Below are positions 17,894 through 26,014 of a stretch of 64,000 nt of DNA, piece by piece. Origin of the DNA: Chloroflexota bacterium (GTDB lineage: Bacteria > Chloroflexota > Dormibacteria > Dormibacterales > Dormibacteraceae); contig VBGP01000012.1 in the NCBI GenBank assembly GCA_005880795.1, forward strand, positions 22,960-86,959, written 5' to 3'. Within the stretch, counting starts at the first letter, position 1, and each line of letters starts with the position of its first letter. The translations under genes were made by a program, and so were the position numbers. Under the pieces are notes generated by a model, which searched no databases, was not told where the DNA came from, and saw only the letters and a list, made by a program, of their open reading frames with translations.

Positions 17894-18951
17894 GGCCACT
17901 GCACCGGGCCTTCGAGCGCCGTCTTCCGTTCGAAGCCGAACGCGATGTTGAAGCACTCGACCCCCTGCCCCGAGGCGCCTTTGACCAGGTTGTCGAGAGC
18001 TGCCGTGACCACCGCCTTGCGGCCCTGCACGGCTACGTTGACCAGGCAGAGGTTCGAATGTGTGGCGAGCTTGGTCGCCGGCGTGTGGTCGATCACTCTC
18101 GTGAAGGGCTGGCCGGCGTAGAACTCGCGGTACGCGTCCTGGAGCTCCGCCGGCGACCCCTTGAGGTCGAAGTAACAGGTGGCGAGGATGCCGCGAGTCA
18201 TGGGAACGAGATGCGGCACAAACGTGATGGAAAGGTCGTGGCTCCCCACCCGGCGCTTCGCGCCGACCTCCCCGGCAAGCGGGGAGGTGAAGCCAAGCGC
18301 GGAGAGTTCCTGCACGATTTCCGGAAGGTGGCGGTGGCCGTCGATCGCGTACGCGCTCAGCGATTCGTTCACCTCGCTGAAGTGGACGCCGATCCCGGGC
18401 GAGCGCCCGGAGCCGCTGACGCCGGACTTGGCGTCGACCACGATGTCCGAGCCGACGAGCCCCGCCGAAACGGCCGGCGCGAGGGCGAGGATGGCGGCGG
18501 TCGAGTAGCAACCGGGGACGGCGACCAGCTCAGCGCCTTTGAGCTCGGCCTCGTGCAGCTCAGGCAAGCCGAGGACCGCCTTTGCTAGAAGATTGGCGGC
18601 GGGGTGCGGCTGGCGATACCACCTCGGGTACAGCGACGCGTCGTGCAGCCGGAAATCGGCGCTCATGTCGATGACTCGTACGCCCGCCTCGAGCCATCCC
18701 TCCACCCTGGCCGCGCCGACGTTGTGCGGGAGGCAGCTGAAGATGACATCGACGCCGTCGATCGAAGGTTCGGGCGAGAATTCGCCCTTCAGCTCGAGGA
18801 GCGGAAAGACCTCCGCGTAGGGCTTACCCGCATACGAGCGTGACGTGAGCTGCGTGAGCTCGACGTCCGGGTGGCGCGCCAGAAGATGCACAGCAGTCAT
18901 CCCGGCGTAGCCGTTGGCGCCCGCCACGGCCGCGCGAACCTTGTTTTCCAA
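17890..18951 (-). CDS. argC: N-acetyl-gamma-glutamyl-phosphate reductase carrying a palindrome-encoded insertion
   Basis: A 353-residue NADPH-dependent reductase. The N-terminal AAVAGANGYAGMTAVHLL Rossmann loop, the catalytic cysteine in VAVPGCYSTAAIL, SGVSGSGRSPG and FVPHLVPMTRGILAT are conserved. Residues about 220-235 (TSPLAGEVGAKRRVG) are not part of the family; they are encoded by a REP-like double palindrome inserted in frame at a surface-loop position before the PHLVPMTRG strand. The start is TTG at 18951, with a TATACT element 9 nt upstream and no Shine-Dalgarno. First gene of the arg string. Confidence 0.94.
   Translation of the reverse strand: MENKVRAAVAGANGYAGMTAVHLLARHPDVELTQLTSRSYAGKPYAEVFPLLELKGEFSPEPSIDGVDVIFSCLPHNVGAARVEGWLEAGVRVIDMSADFRLHDASLYPRWYRQPHPAANLLAKAVLGLPELHEAELKGAELVAVPGCYSTAAILALAPAVSAGLVGSDIVVDAKSGVSGSGRSPGIGVHFSEVNESLSAYAIDGHRHLPEIVQELSALGFTSPLAGEVGAKRRVGSHDLSITFVPHLVPMTRGILATCYFDLKGSPAELQDAYREFYAGQPFTRVIDHTPATKLATHSNLCLVNVAVQGRKAVVTAALDNLVKGASGQGVECFNIAFGFERKTALEGPVQWP
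18251..18288. repeat. REP-like double palindrome inside argC
   Basis: Two adjacent hairpins: cggcgc/gcgccg with a ttc loop (18251-18265) and acctccccg/cggggaggt with a gcaag loop (18266-18288). The 19-nt core ctccccggcaagcggggag is the exact reverse complement of the core at 38541-38559. The element keeps the reading frame and adds about 15 residues to ArgC. Confidence 0.75.
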
Positions 18952-18960
18952 GAGCGCATG

Positions 18961-18988
18961 AGTATACAGGAAACTGCATAACTATTCC
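18961..18988 (-). promoter_or_regulatory. candidate argC promoter with possible ARG box
   Basis: On the minus strand TATACT (18966-18961) lies 9 nt before the TTG start of argC. Just upstream, the plus-strand sequence tgcataactattcc (18975-18988) matches the E. coli-type ARG box core TGAATAATTATTCA at 11 of 14 positions and stands out as AT-rich. ArgR is encoded in the downstream operon, so autoregulated repression is plausible. Single weak site; not proven. Confidence 0.35.
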
Positions 18989-19485
18989 CCGGCGTGGTGG
19001 GTCCAGTAGTAGAGATCGCGGAGGTAGCCGATTATTCCGCCGTGCAAAGCGTCGTGGTCGGTCATCGCCCAGAAGATCCGCCAAGCCGGCCAGATCTCTC
19101 CCCAGTTGGTCTTGCGCGGTCCGTCCAATTGCGACTCCGACGTGCCCTGGAGATCGAGTCGAAGCAGTCTGTGGCCCTCATCCAACAGGTCGAGGCCGCC
19201 CGCCGCTGTGTGTGGGACGTCTAGTTCGGGAAATGTGAGGCGAGCAGCGCCATATGCCCACTCGTGGTACATGACCTTGCACATCCCAAGGTGGACGAGC
19301 TGCCAGCCGACTGTAGTCGTCGGGGCCGGACTAGGATCTGGAATGGCGTAGTGGTATGTCCAGTGGCCGGGCTTATCTTCATGAATGGTCCAGGTCTCGG
19401 GGACCGGCTGCCAGAAGAACTCCTCATCAGTAAGCCGGTCCAAGCGTGCCCGCAACCTGGCATAGGCCTCGTCCATCGTCGTCAT
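18982..19485 (-). CDS. DinB-like (DinB_2) domain protein
   Basis: A 167-residue four-helix protein. Metal-binding histidines of the DinB/YfiT fold are visible in WQLVHLGMCKVMYHEW and TDHDALHGGIIGYLRDLYYW, and the N-terminal ARLRARLDRLTDEEFFWQPVPETW helix is typical. Family members include mycothiol- or bacillithiol-dependent transferases, but the substrate cannot be told. The ATG at 19485 has an AGGGGGG about nine nt upstream, so I prefer it to a longer start. It sits between the his operon and argC on the same strand. Confidence 0.8.
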   Translation of the reverse strand: MTTMDEAYARLRARLDRLTDEEFFWQPVPETWTIHEDKPGHWTYHYAIPDPSPAPTTTVGWQLVHLGMCKVMYHEWAYGAARLTFPELDVPHTAAGGLDLLDEGHRLLRLDLQGTSESQLDGPRKTNWGEIWPAWRIFWAMTDHDALHGGIIGYLRDLYYWTHHAGE

Positions 19486-19517
19486 GAGGAGTTCCCCCCT
19501 CGACATGGGACAATTCT

Positions 19518-19553
19518 GCGCCCGCGTGACCCGAGGGCAATGCTCGCGGGCGC
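19518..19553. terminator. strong hairpin after hisI, possible terminator
   Basis: gcgcccgcg (19518-19526) pairs perfectly with cgcgggcgc (19545-19553) across an 18-nt loop. It lies between the hisI stop and the DinB-like gene. No T-run follows on the minus strand, so it may be a processing or weak termination hairpin. Confidence 0.35.
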
Positions 19554-19595
19554 GTGCACGCAGCGCACGACACTAACGTACCTCTGCGACGCCGA

Positions 19596-19898
19596 TCAGT
19601 CCGCCTCGTTGAAAAAGCACGACTCGGCGCCGGTGTGGCACGCCGGCCCTGCCGGATTGACCCGGAGCAGCACGGTGTCTGCGTCGCAGTCGAGACGTAC
19701 CTCCACGACCTCCATCGTGTTGCCTGAGGTGGCTCCTTTCTCCCACAGGCCTCGCTCGCGCGAGCGAAACCAGGCTCGTCTCGTCTCGCGCGTCTTCTGC
19801 CACGCCTCTTCATCCATGTAGGCCAGCATCAGGACCTTGCCGGTCTCTGCGTTCTGCACCACCGCGGGGACGAGGCCTTTCGAAAAGTCTGGACTCAC
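19596..19898 (-). CDS. hisI: phosphoribosyl-AMP cyclohydrolase
   Basis: A 100-residue HisI catalysing the third step of histidine synthesis (opening the ring of PR-AMP). The conserved [32 protein letters not shown], the metal-binding [12 protein letters not shown] and the [12 protein letters not shown] motif are present. No HisE domain is fused, so phosphoribosyl-ATP pyrophosphatase must be elsewhere. It overlaps hisF by ATGA and ends the his operon. Confidence 0.95.
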   Translation of the reverse strand: MSPDFSKGLVPAVVQNAETGKVLMLAYMDEEAWQKTRETRRAWFRSRERGLWEKGATSGNTMEVVEVRLDCDADTVLLRVNPAGPACHTGAESCFFNEAD

Positions 19899-20656
19899 TC
19901 CCTTACCTCCAGGCCCATGGCCACCAGCTCTTGCTTGACGGCCGGAATCGTCAGCTCGCCGAAATGAAACACCGACGCCGCCAGGGCCGCGTCGGCGCCG
20001 CCCTCGGTCAGCGCCTCGTACATGTGCCGCGCCGAGCCGGCTCCGCCCGACGCGATCACTGGAAGACGGACCGCGCCGCGCACCGCACGCAACAGCTCGA
20101 TGTCGTAGCCCTCATGCGTCCCGTCGAAGTCCATCGACGTGAGCAGGATCTCCCCCGCTCCCAGGTGCTCGCCGAGCGACGCCCACTCCACCGCGTCGCG
20201 GCCGGTCGCGTGCCGGCCCCCGTGGCTGAACACCTCCCAGCCCGGCTCGTCGGTGCGTTTGCGCGCATCGATCGCAAGCACCACGCATTGGGTTCCAAAG
20301 ACCTCGGCGCATCGCGTGACCAGCGAAGGGTCACCCAGCGCGGCCGTGTTGACCGACACCTTGTCCGCCCCGTGCGTCAGCAGCTCCGCCATGTCGTCCA
20401 CGCTGCGCACGCCGCCACCCACGGCGAGCGGGATGAACACCTGGTTCGCCGTCCGCTCCACAGCGTCGAGCAGGATCTTCCGCGCATCCGATGATGCCGT
20501 GATGTCGAGGAACACGATCTCGTCAGCGCCCTCGCGGTCGTAGGCTGCGGCGAGCTCCGCCGGGTCGCCTGCGTCCCTCAGGTCCTGGAAGCGCACACCC
20601 TTCACGACGCGCCCTTCGGTGACGTCGAGGCACGGGATCACCCGTTTGGCCGGCAT
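19895..20656 (-). CDS. hisF: imidazole glycerol phosphate synthase cyclase subunit
   Basis: A 253-residue (beta-alpha)8 barrel. [20 protein letters not shown] with the catalytic Asp, the phosphate-binding LAVGGGVRS and [10 protein letters not shown] loops, and [12 protein letters not shown] (second catalytic Asp) are all intact. HisF uses ammonia delivered by HisH to make imidazole glycerol phosphate and AICAR. The ATG at 20656 shares a base with the hisH stop (TGATG), fixing the start. Normally hisA lies between hisH and hisF; here it does not. Confidence 0.96.
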   Translation of the reverse strand: MPAKRVIPCLDVTEGRVVKGVRFQDLRDAGDPAELAAAYDREGADEIVFLDITASSDARKILLDAVERTANQVFIPLAVGGGVRSVDDMAELLTHGADKVSVNTAALGDPSLVTRCAEVFGTQCVVLAIDARKRTDEPGWEVFSHGGRHATGRDAVEWASLGEHLGAGEILLTSMDFDGTHEGYDIELLRAVRGAVRLPVIASGGAGSARHMYEALTEGGADAALAASVFHFGELTIPAVKQELVAMGLEVRE

Positions 20657-21249
20657 CACGCGCACAGGGCCACGAAGTTGGCGTAGACACGCAGGCCATC
20701 GGCGCCGCTCTTCTCAGGATGGAACTGCGTTCCCATCACGCTGCCCTTCGATGCGGCCGCGGCGGGCGAGTGGTCGGTGCAGCCGATCCCCTCGGAGGTG
20801 GCCTCAGGGGTGAACGAGTGCACGAAGTAGAAGTAGGAGAGATCGTCGATCCCGTCCCACAACTTCGATGGCCCAGTCTGCGTGGTGCGGCACCACCCGA
20901 TCACAGGGAGACGCTCGCTGCCGGTCACCCCGACCACGCGCCCGGGCAGCAGTCCAAGCCCTTCGTGCCGGCCGTGCTCCGACGACTCTTCGAACAGAAG
21001 CTGGTATCCGAGGCAGACGCCCAGCACCGGCTTGCCCCGTCGTGCCAGCTCCACCACGTGGCGACCGAGCCCACGTTTCGAGAGCTTGGCCAGCGCGGGG
21101 GCGAATGCGCCGACGCCCGGCAGCACGATGCCGTCCGCCAGTGTCAGCTCATCTGCATCGGCCGTGAGGCGAGCCTCCGCGCCGACCTGCACCAGCGCGC
21201 GCTCGACCGATCGGATGTTGCCCACGCCGTAATCGACGATGGCGATCAT
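20656..21249 (-). CDS. hisH: imidazole glycerol phosphate synthase glutaminase subunit
   Basis: A 197-residue class I glutamine amidotransferase. The nucleophile cysteine is in [13 protein letters not shown] and the His-Glu pair in [24 protein letters not shown] and [13 protein letters not shown] are typical. The usual H-M-G-W-N segment reads VIGWCRTTQ here, a mild divergence near the HisF interface. ATGA overlap with hisB and TGATG overlap with hisF indicate tight coupling with its partner subunit. Confidence 0.95.
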   Translation of the reverse strand: MIAIVDYGVGNIRSVERALVQVGAEARLTADADELTLADGIVLPGVGAFAPALAKLSKRGLGRHVVELARRGKPVLGVCLGYQLLFEESSEHGRHEGLGLLPGRVVGVTGSERLPVIGWCRTTQTGPSKLWDGIDDLSYFYFVHSFTPEATSEGIGCTDHSPAAAASKGSVMGTQFHPEKSGADGLRVYANFVALCA

Positions 21250-21833
21250 CCGAGCAGTCCCTTCGATGAGGGCACTCCGGGACCGCCGCCTGGAGCGACG
21301 GCCTCGCGCAAGGCCAGGCCCAGAGCCTTGAACGTGGCTTCCGCGACGTGGTGGCGGTTACGGCCGCGGATCAGGTCGACGTGGATGGTGGCGCCGAGGT
21401 GAATCGACAGCGCGCGCCAGAACTCCTCCAGCACCTCCGACTCGAGCGTGCCGATGCGTCCCCGCAGCTCCACGTTGTAGGAGAGGTACGGCCTCCGGCC
21501 CAGGTCGACCACCACGCGCGCGAGGGACTCGTCGAGCGGCGCGTAGGCGGAACCGTAACGCGCGATGCCGGCGCGGTCGCCCAGCGCCTGCGATAGCGCC
21601 TGGCCCAGCACGATCCCGGTGTCCTCGACGAGGTGATGCGGATCGACGTGCAGGTCGCCGGCTCCGTGCAGCACCAGGTCGAAGCCCGCATACCGCGCGA
21701 CCTGCTCCAGCATGTGGTCCAGAAAAGCGAGTCCGGTCGAGACGTTGATCCGTCCGCGGCCGGCGAGCTTGATGGTGGCGGAGAGCTGCGTCTCCTTGCT
21801 CTTCCGCGTGACCCCGGCCTTCTTCTTACTCAA
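21246..21833 (-). CDS. hisB: imidazoleglycerol-phosphate dehydratase
   Basis: A 195-residue monofunctional HisB. The duplicated metal-binding signatures are LAFLDHMLEQVARYAG, the DPHHLVEDTGIVLGQAL histidines and RNRHHVAEATFKALGLAL. No phosphatase domain is fused, so histidinol-phosphatase is elsewhere. The best start is TTG at 21833 (MSKKKAGVTRKSKETQ), which overlaps the end of hisD by 8 nt; further upstream the frame is inside hisD. ATGA overlap with hisH. Confidence 0.94.
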   Translation of the reverse strand: MSKKKAGVTRKSKETQLSATIKLAGRGRINVSTGLAFLDHMLEQVARYAGFDLVLHGAGDLHVDPHHLVEDTGIVLGQALSQALGDRAGIARYGSAYAPLDESLARVVVDLGRRPYLSYNVELRGRIGTLESEVLEEFWRALSIHLGATIHVDLIRGRNRHHVAEATFKALGLALREAVAPGGGPGVPSSKGLLG

Positions 21834-23097
21834 GCCGCACCTCGATTGCGTGGGCGTGTGCGCCAAGCCCTTCCATCTCCGCGAGCCGGACGCTTGCTTC
21901 GCGCAGAGTCTCCAGGTCGCCTCGGTTCAGGCTCAAGACGCTGGTGCGCTTGAGAAACGTGTACACACCAAGTGGGGACGCGAAGCGCGCCGCGCCTGAG
22001 GTGGGCAGCGTGTGGTTCGGACCAGCAGCGTAATCCCCGAGCGGCACAGTGGCGTACGCACCGACGAAGACCGCGCCCGCATTGCGCACCTGCGCGGCCA
22101 GCCGTTCCGCATCGGCGGCGACGATCAGCAGGTGCTCCGGCGCGAAGTCGTTGGCCAGGCTGAGCGCCTGGTCCATGTCATCGGCGACGATGACGCAGCA
22201 GGTGGCCTGGCGGATGATTGCCGCCCGCTCCAGCCCAAGCAACAGGCTCTCCAGCTCCTCATCGACGCGGTCGGCGAGCTGGGGCGAATCCGTGATGAGG
22301 ACGCCCCAGGCGAGTGGGTCGTGCTCGAGCTGCGCCGCGAGGTCCGCGGCGACGAAGTCGGGTCGCGCACCTGCATCGGCCACCACGACGACTTCGGTCG
22401 GTCCGGCGATCCCGTCGACGCCGACCGACCCGAACACCTCTTTCTTGGCGAGCGTGACATAGATGTTGCCCGGGCCGGCGACTACATCCACGCGAGGGAT
22501 GCTCGCCGTCCCATAGGCGAGCGCGGCGATTGCCTGTGCGCCGCCTACCCTGTAGACCGCATCGACGCCCGCCAGGTGCGCCGCCGCGAGGATGGCCGAA
22601 GGAACGCTTCCGTCTGAGCGTGGAGGGGTCGCCAGCACGACCTCCTCGACCTTCGCCACGCGCGCCGGGATGACGGTCATGAGGACGGTCGAGGGATACG
22701 CGGCCCGCCCGCCAGGCGCATAGACGCCCGCCCGCCGCACCGGTCGCGTAAGCAGCTTCAGGCCCGGCGATCCGACCGCCGCCGCCTGGACCTGGCGCTC
22801 ATGAAACTCGCGGATGCGCCGCGCGGCGAACTCGAGCGCAGAACGATCCGCAGGTGCCAGCCGATCAAGCGCGGCCTTCAGCTCCGGTTTGGGCACCTCG
22901 AACGACTCGGCCGCCCCAGGCGCCCACCCATCGAATCGCTTGCCCAGATCGCGGAGCGCCTGGTCCCCCTCGGTCATCACGCGCGCGCAGATCTCCGCAA
23001 CCGTCGCGCGCTCCTCGACGAACCTCGACAGATCCATCCGGCGCCGCGAAAGCGGTGAGTCGAGCCACGAGGCGGCGTCGAATCGCTTAACGGTCAC
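21826..23097 (-). CDS. hisD: histidinol dehydrogenase
   Basis: A 423-residue NAD-dependent zinc enzyme performing the last two oxidations of histidine synthesis. Signatures are YAPGGRAAYPSTVLM, VAGPGNIYVTLAKKEV, GIAGPTEVVVVADAGA, the zinc-binding QLEHDPLAWG and GPNHTLPTSGAARF. The GTG at 23097 overlaps the hisG end by 11 nt; the next in-frame options lie past the conserved N terminus. Part of the hisZGDBHFI operon. Confidence 0.96.
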   Translation of the reverse strand: MTVKRFDAASWLDSPLSRRRMDLSRFVEERATVAEICARVMTEGDQALRDLGKRFDGWAPGAAESFEVPKPELKAALDRLAPADRSALEFAARRIREFHERQVQAAAVGSPGLKLLTRPVRRAGVYAPGGRAAYPSTVLMTVIPARVAKVEEVVLATPPRSDGSVPSAILAAAHLAGVDAVYRVGGAQAIAALAYGTASIPRVDVVAGPGNIYVTLAKKEVFGSVGVDGIAGPTEVVVVADAGARPDFVAADLAAQLEHDPLAWGVLITDSPQLADRVDEELESLLLGLERAAIIRQATCCVIVADDMDQALSLANDFAPEHLLIVAADAERLAAQVRNAGAVFVGAYATVPLGDYAAGPNHTLPTSGAARFASPLGVYTFLKRTSVLSLNRGDLETLREASVRLAEMEGLGAHAHAIEVRLE

Positions 23098-23737
23098 CGC
23101 CGGATGCCTCCCTGAGCTTCGACACTACCGACTGCACCGCGGCGCTTCGCGTCTTGAGGCTCGCCTGGTTGGCGATCAGCCTTGCGGTCGAGGTGCCGAG
23201 GACCGCTGTGATGCGCAGACGGTTCTCCTTGAGCGTCCGGCCGGTCGCGGTCAGGTCGACTATCCCGTCGACCAGGCCGACCTGCGGCGCCAGCTCGACC
23301 GAACCGTGCAGGCGCACGACCTCGACCGCCTGCCCGTGCGCCTCGAACCAGGAAGTCGCGGTGCGCGGGTACTTGGTCGCGACGCGGATCATCGGCGGCC
23401 AGGTGTCCGGCCCGTTGAGCCTCGAGGCGTCGGGCACCGCGAGCACTAGCCTGCAGCCTCCGAAACGCAGGTCGACCAGCTCGTAATGCGAGCCTGGCGA
23501 TTCCCAGAGGATGTCCTTGCCGACGATGCCGAGGTCAGCCGCGCCGTGATCCACGTAAGCGGGCACGTCGCTCGGGCGGACCATGATGACCCTCACCACG
23601 TCCCGGTCGATGAGCAGCTGACGGCCCAGCTCGTCGGCCGTCAGCCGAGCCAGCCCGGACTCTGCCAGCACGCCGAGCGCGCCGCTCAGCAGGGCGCCCG
23701 TGGGAACGGCGATCGACAGCTTGTCTTCCTGGGTCAT
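23087..23737 (-). CDS. hisG: ATP phosphoribosyltransferase, short form catalytic subunit
   Basis: A 216-residue HisG of the short type, which lacks the C-terminal regulatory domain and needs HisZ. It condenses ATP and PRPP in the first, feedback-inhibited step. LSIAVPTGALLSGALGVL, DLGIVGKDILWES, ATKYPRTATSWFEAHG and the PRPP loop region DGIVDLTATGRTLKENRL are visible. The ATG at 23737 overlaps the hisZ stop (ATGA), consistent with stoichiometric coupled synthesis of the two subunits. Confidence 0.95.
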   Translation of the reverse strand: MTQEDKLSIAVPTGALLSGALGVLAESGLARLTADELGRQLLIDRDVVRVIMVRPSDVPAYVDHGAADLGIVGKDILWESPGSHYELVDLRFGGCRLVLAVPDASRLNGPDTWPPMIRVATKYPRTATSWFEAHGQAVEVVRLHGSVELAPQVGLVDGIVDLTATGRTLKENRLRITAVLGTSTARLIANQASLKTRSAAVQSVVSKLREASGGDR

Positions 23738-25002
23738 GTGACGCCGCCGGCGAGCCGTCCGGCCACCTGCTCCGGGGGTAGGGACCTGGTGCGCTGCCCA
23801 TCTGAAGACCACGAGACCGTGGCCTCGCTGCGGCAGTGAACCAGGTTTGCGGCACCGATCGCGCGCCACCACGCTTTGGCTTCGGCCTGGCTGCGCGCCT
23901 GGGTGTCGACGACCGCCCGCATGCCGAACAGCCGCAGCGTCGACCCGAGCCTCAGCGCGGTGCTCAGCCCGGACTCGTTCCAGGCGAGCGCCGCGTCGAT
24001 CCGCGGCAGCGCTGGCGGCCGTTGGGACCGGGTGAGCATCTCGGACACCAGGTCGAGCTGGATCATGAAACCGGTCGCCGGCGCCGGCCGGCCGAATCGC
24101 GCGAGCAAAGCGTCGTAACGCCCGCCCTGGGCGATGGGCCGTCCGAAATCGGGCCCGTATCCCTCGAAGATGACGCCTGTGTAGTAGTCGAAGTCGCGGA
24201 TCGCGCCGAGGTCGAGCACCACGACGTCGCCGATGCCGTGCGCGACCAGGAGCTCGCGCACGCGCGCCAGCTCTGCCAGTGCAGCCTCCGAGCGGCGGTT
24301 GCGCACCAGCCCGCGGGCCGCCTCGAGGATCTCCGGTCCGCCGCGTAGGGCCGGAAAACGGAGCAGCAGCTCGTGCTCAGCCGATTTCAACGGCGTCCCT
24401 TCGAGCAACGACTCGAGTGCGACGAAGTCCCGCGCCACGAGTGCATGGCGTACGGCGGCCTTGACCTCGTCGGGCAGCTTGACGGCGTCCATGATCCCGT
24501 GGAAGAACTCGGCGTGGCCGACGTCGATCTGATAGCGACGGATGCCGGTCGCCTCCATGCATCGCGCGGCAAGCGCGATCACCTCGGCATCCGCAACCGG
24601 GCCCGAGGCACCGATCAGCTCCGCCCCCACCTGGTAGGTCTCGCGACGCTGCTGGAAACGGCCCTCGTCCGTGGACAGGACCGGTCCCGAGTAGCAAAGC
24701 CGCAGAGGAAGGGCGGCAGATCGAAGCTTGCCCGCGACAAGTCGCGCCACCGGGACGGTCCTTTCGCCGACCAGCGCCACGACATCACCTCGCGCGTCGG
24801 TGAACTTGAAGAGCCTGCGCCGCTGCTCCAGCCCAAGCCCGGTGTCCAGCACGTCCATGTTCTCGACCAGCGGCGTGATGACGTGGCGGTAGCCCCAGCG
24901 CCGCATCTCGGCCAGCAGCGATTCCTGCGCCTCGCGGAGGATCTCCGCCTCCAGAGGGAGCAGGTCGCGAAATCCGGGGACACCGCCCAGCTGCGGTGTC
25001 AT
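23734..25002 (-). CDS. hisZ: ATP phosphoribosyltransferase regulatory subunit
   Basis: A 422-residue HisRS-like protein. It has the class II core (GFRDLLPLEAEILREAQESL, ARGDVVALVGERTVPVARLV, DFDYYTGVIFEGYGPDFGRP) but diverges in motif 2 and the histidine-binding loop. Together with its position directly before a short hisG, this identifies HisZ rather than HisRS. It binds HisG to form the octamer and senses histidine. First gene of the his operon. Confidence 0.9.
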   Translation of the reverse strand: MTPQLGGVPGFRDLLPLEAEILREAQESLLAEMRRWGYRHVITPLVENMDVLDTGLGLEQRRRLFKFTDARGDVVALVGERTVPVARLVAGKLRSAALPLRLCYSGPVLSTDEGRFQQRRETYQVGAELIGASGPVADAEVIALAARCMEATGIRRYQIDVGHAEFFHGIMDAVKLPDEVKAAVRHALVARDFVALESLLEGTPLKSAEHELLLRFPALRGGPEILEAARGLVRNRRSEAALAELARVRELLVAHGIGDVVVLDLGAIRDFDYYTGVIFEGYGPDFGRPIAQGGRYDALLARFGRPAPATGFMIQLDLVSEMLTRSQRPPALPRIDAALAWNESGLSTALRLGSTLRLFGMRAVVDTQARSQAEAKAWWRAIGAANLVHCRSEATVSWSSDGQRTRSLPPEQVAGRLAGGVT

Positions 25003-25052
25003 AGGCGGGCTAGCGGAGGTGAAGAAACCTCCGGGCCGCGGCCTCGGGAATG

Positions 25053-25922
25053 CTAGCTTTCGTCTTCATCCTCATCCTCTGAATCTCCGTCGGCCTCCTC
25101 CGAGAAGTCGATCGCCTCTCCCTCGTCCTCGACGGCGTGCATGCCCTCTTCGATGTCGTCGCTCGCCGGTGCCGCGACCAGCGTCTCTTCCTCTTCCTCC
25201 TCCCCCGCGAAGACCTCGACCTCGCGGCTGAGGAGGCTCTCCTTGGTGTAGGGACGGAACTCCACCTCTCGCTTGCGCCGCATCGGAAAGCTCGGCTTGC
25301 CCGCGAAATGGGCGTCCTGATATGTCTCGCGGACGATCAGCTTGACGGTGTTGCCGTCGCACGAGGTGACGCCGGCCTGGTAGCGATTGCCGCCACGCAT
25401 GAACTTGATCAGGCGGCGGGCCAGCTTCGCCTCCAGGAGGCCGAGCCGCACGCCGCGCGAGGTCTCGACCGCGATGCCGTCACCCTCGACGCGAAGCTCA
25501 GCGACGTCGCCGGCAGCGACCTTGGAGCAGATGTCGTCCTTGGGCGGTGAGTCCACGGTGGTGATGACGGTCTTCCCCATCTCCTCGACGAAGAGGTTGA
25601 GATCGACCCTGGTGCCACCGACTTTGAGTCCTTCTTTCTGATGCAGCAGCGCGTTGATGCGCGCCGCGTTCTTCTTGGCGATGGAGTTCATCGGATTGAT
25701 CTTCAGCGCCGCCTCGTAGGACGCCTTCGCCTCCTTCAGCTTGCCGAGCTCGGAGAGCGATTTACCCAGGCGGTTCTGCGTCTCTTCGTCGGCGCCGAAG
25801 TTTTCAATGATGAATTTGTTGAGCTTGACGGCCTCATCCCACTTGCCGGCGATGGCGAGCTGCACAGCATCCTCCGCGTATTGCGAGCGGGGCTTGAGGT
25901 GTTCGCTGGTCTCGGTTTTCAA
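25053..25922 (-). CDS. TPR-repeat protein with acidic C-terminal tail
   Basis: A 289-residue cytoplasmic protein. Two to three tetratricopeptide repeats occupy about residues 12-95 (e.g. DEAVKLNKFIIENFG, NRLGKSLSELGKLKEAKASY, EAALKINPMNSIAKKNAARI). A beta-rich middle domain (about 96-225) may bind RNA or protein, and the last about 60 residues are almost all Asp and Glu. I do not know a function. The start codon is TTG at 25922, about 92 bp from the divergent binding-protein gene. TPR-mediated protein binding is the only supported inference. Confidence 0.75.
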   Translation of the reverse strand: MKTETSEHLKPRSQYAEDAVQLAIAGKWDEAVKLNKFIIENFGADEETQNRLGKSLSELGKLKEAKASYEAALKINPMNSIAKKNAARINALLHQKEGLKVGGTRVDLNLFVEEMGKTVITTVDSPPKDDICSKVAAGDVAELRVEGDGIAVETSRGVRLGLLEAKLARRLIKFMRGGNRYQAGVTSCDGNTVKLIVRETYQDAHFAGKPSFPMRRKREVEFRPYTKESLLSREVEVFAGEEEEEETLVAAPASDDIEEGMHAVEDEGEAIDFSEEADGDSEDEDEDES

Positions 25923-26014
25923 AGAGGCGCGCTCCTATGGTCGGCTGAAGGGCTTGAGGGGATGCTGAGTATACGGAGTGTCGTACCTGCCGCAACGAAT
26001 GTCATCCTCTCCGC

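Noticed and set aside
23734..25002. Histidyl-tRNA synthetase (hisS)
   Set aside because: The HisRS-like protein is divergent in motif 2 and the histidine loop and sits directly before a short-form hisG, which needs HisZ; hisZ is the better call.
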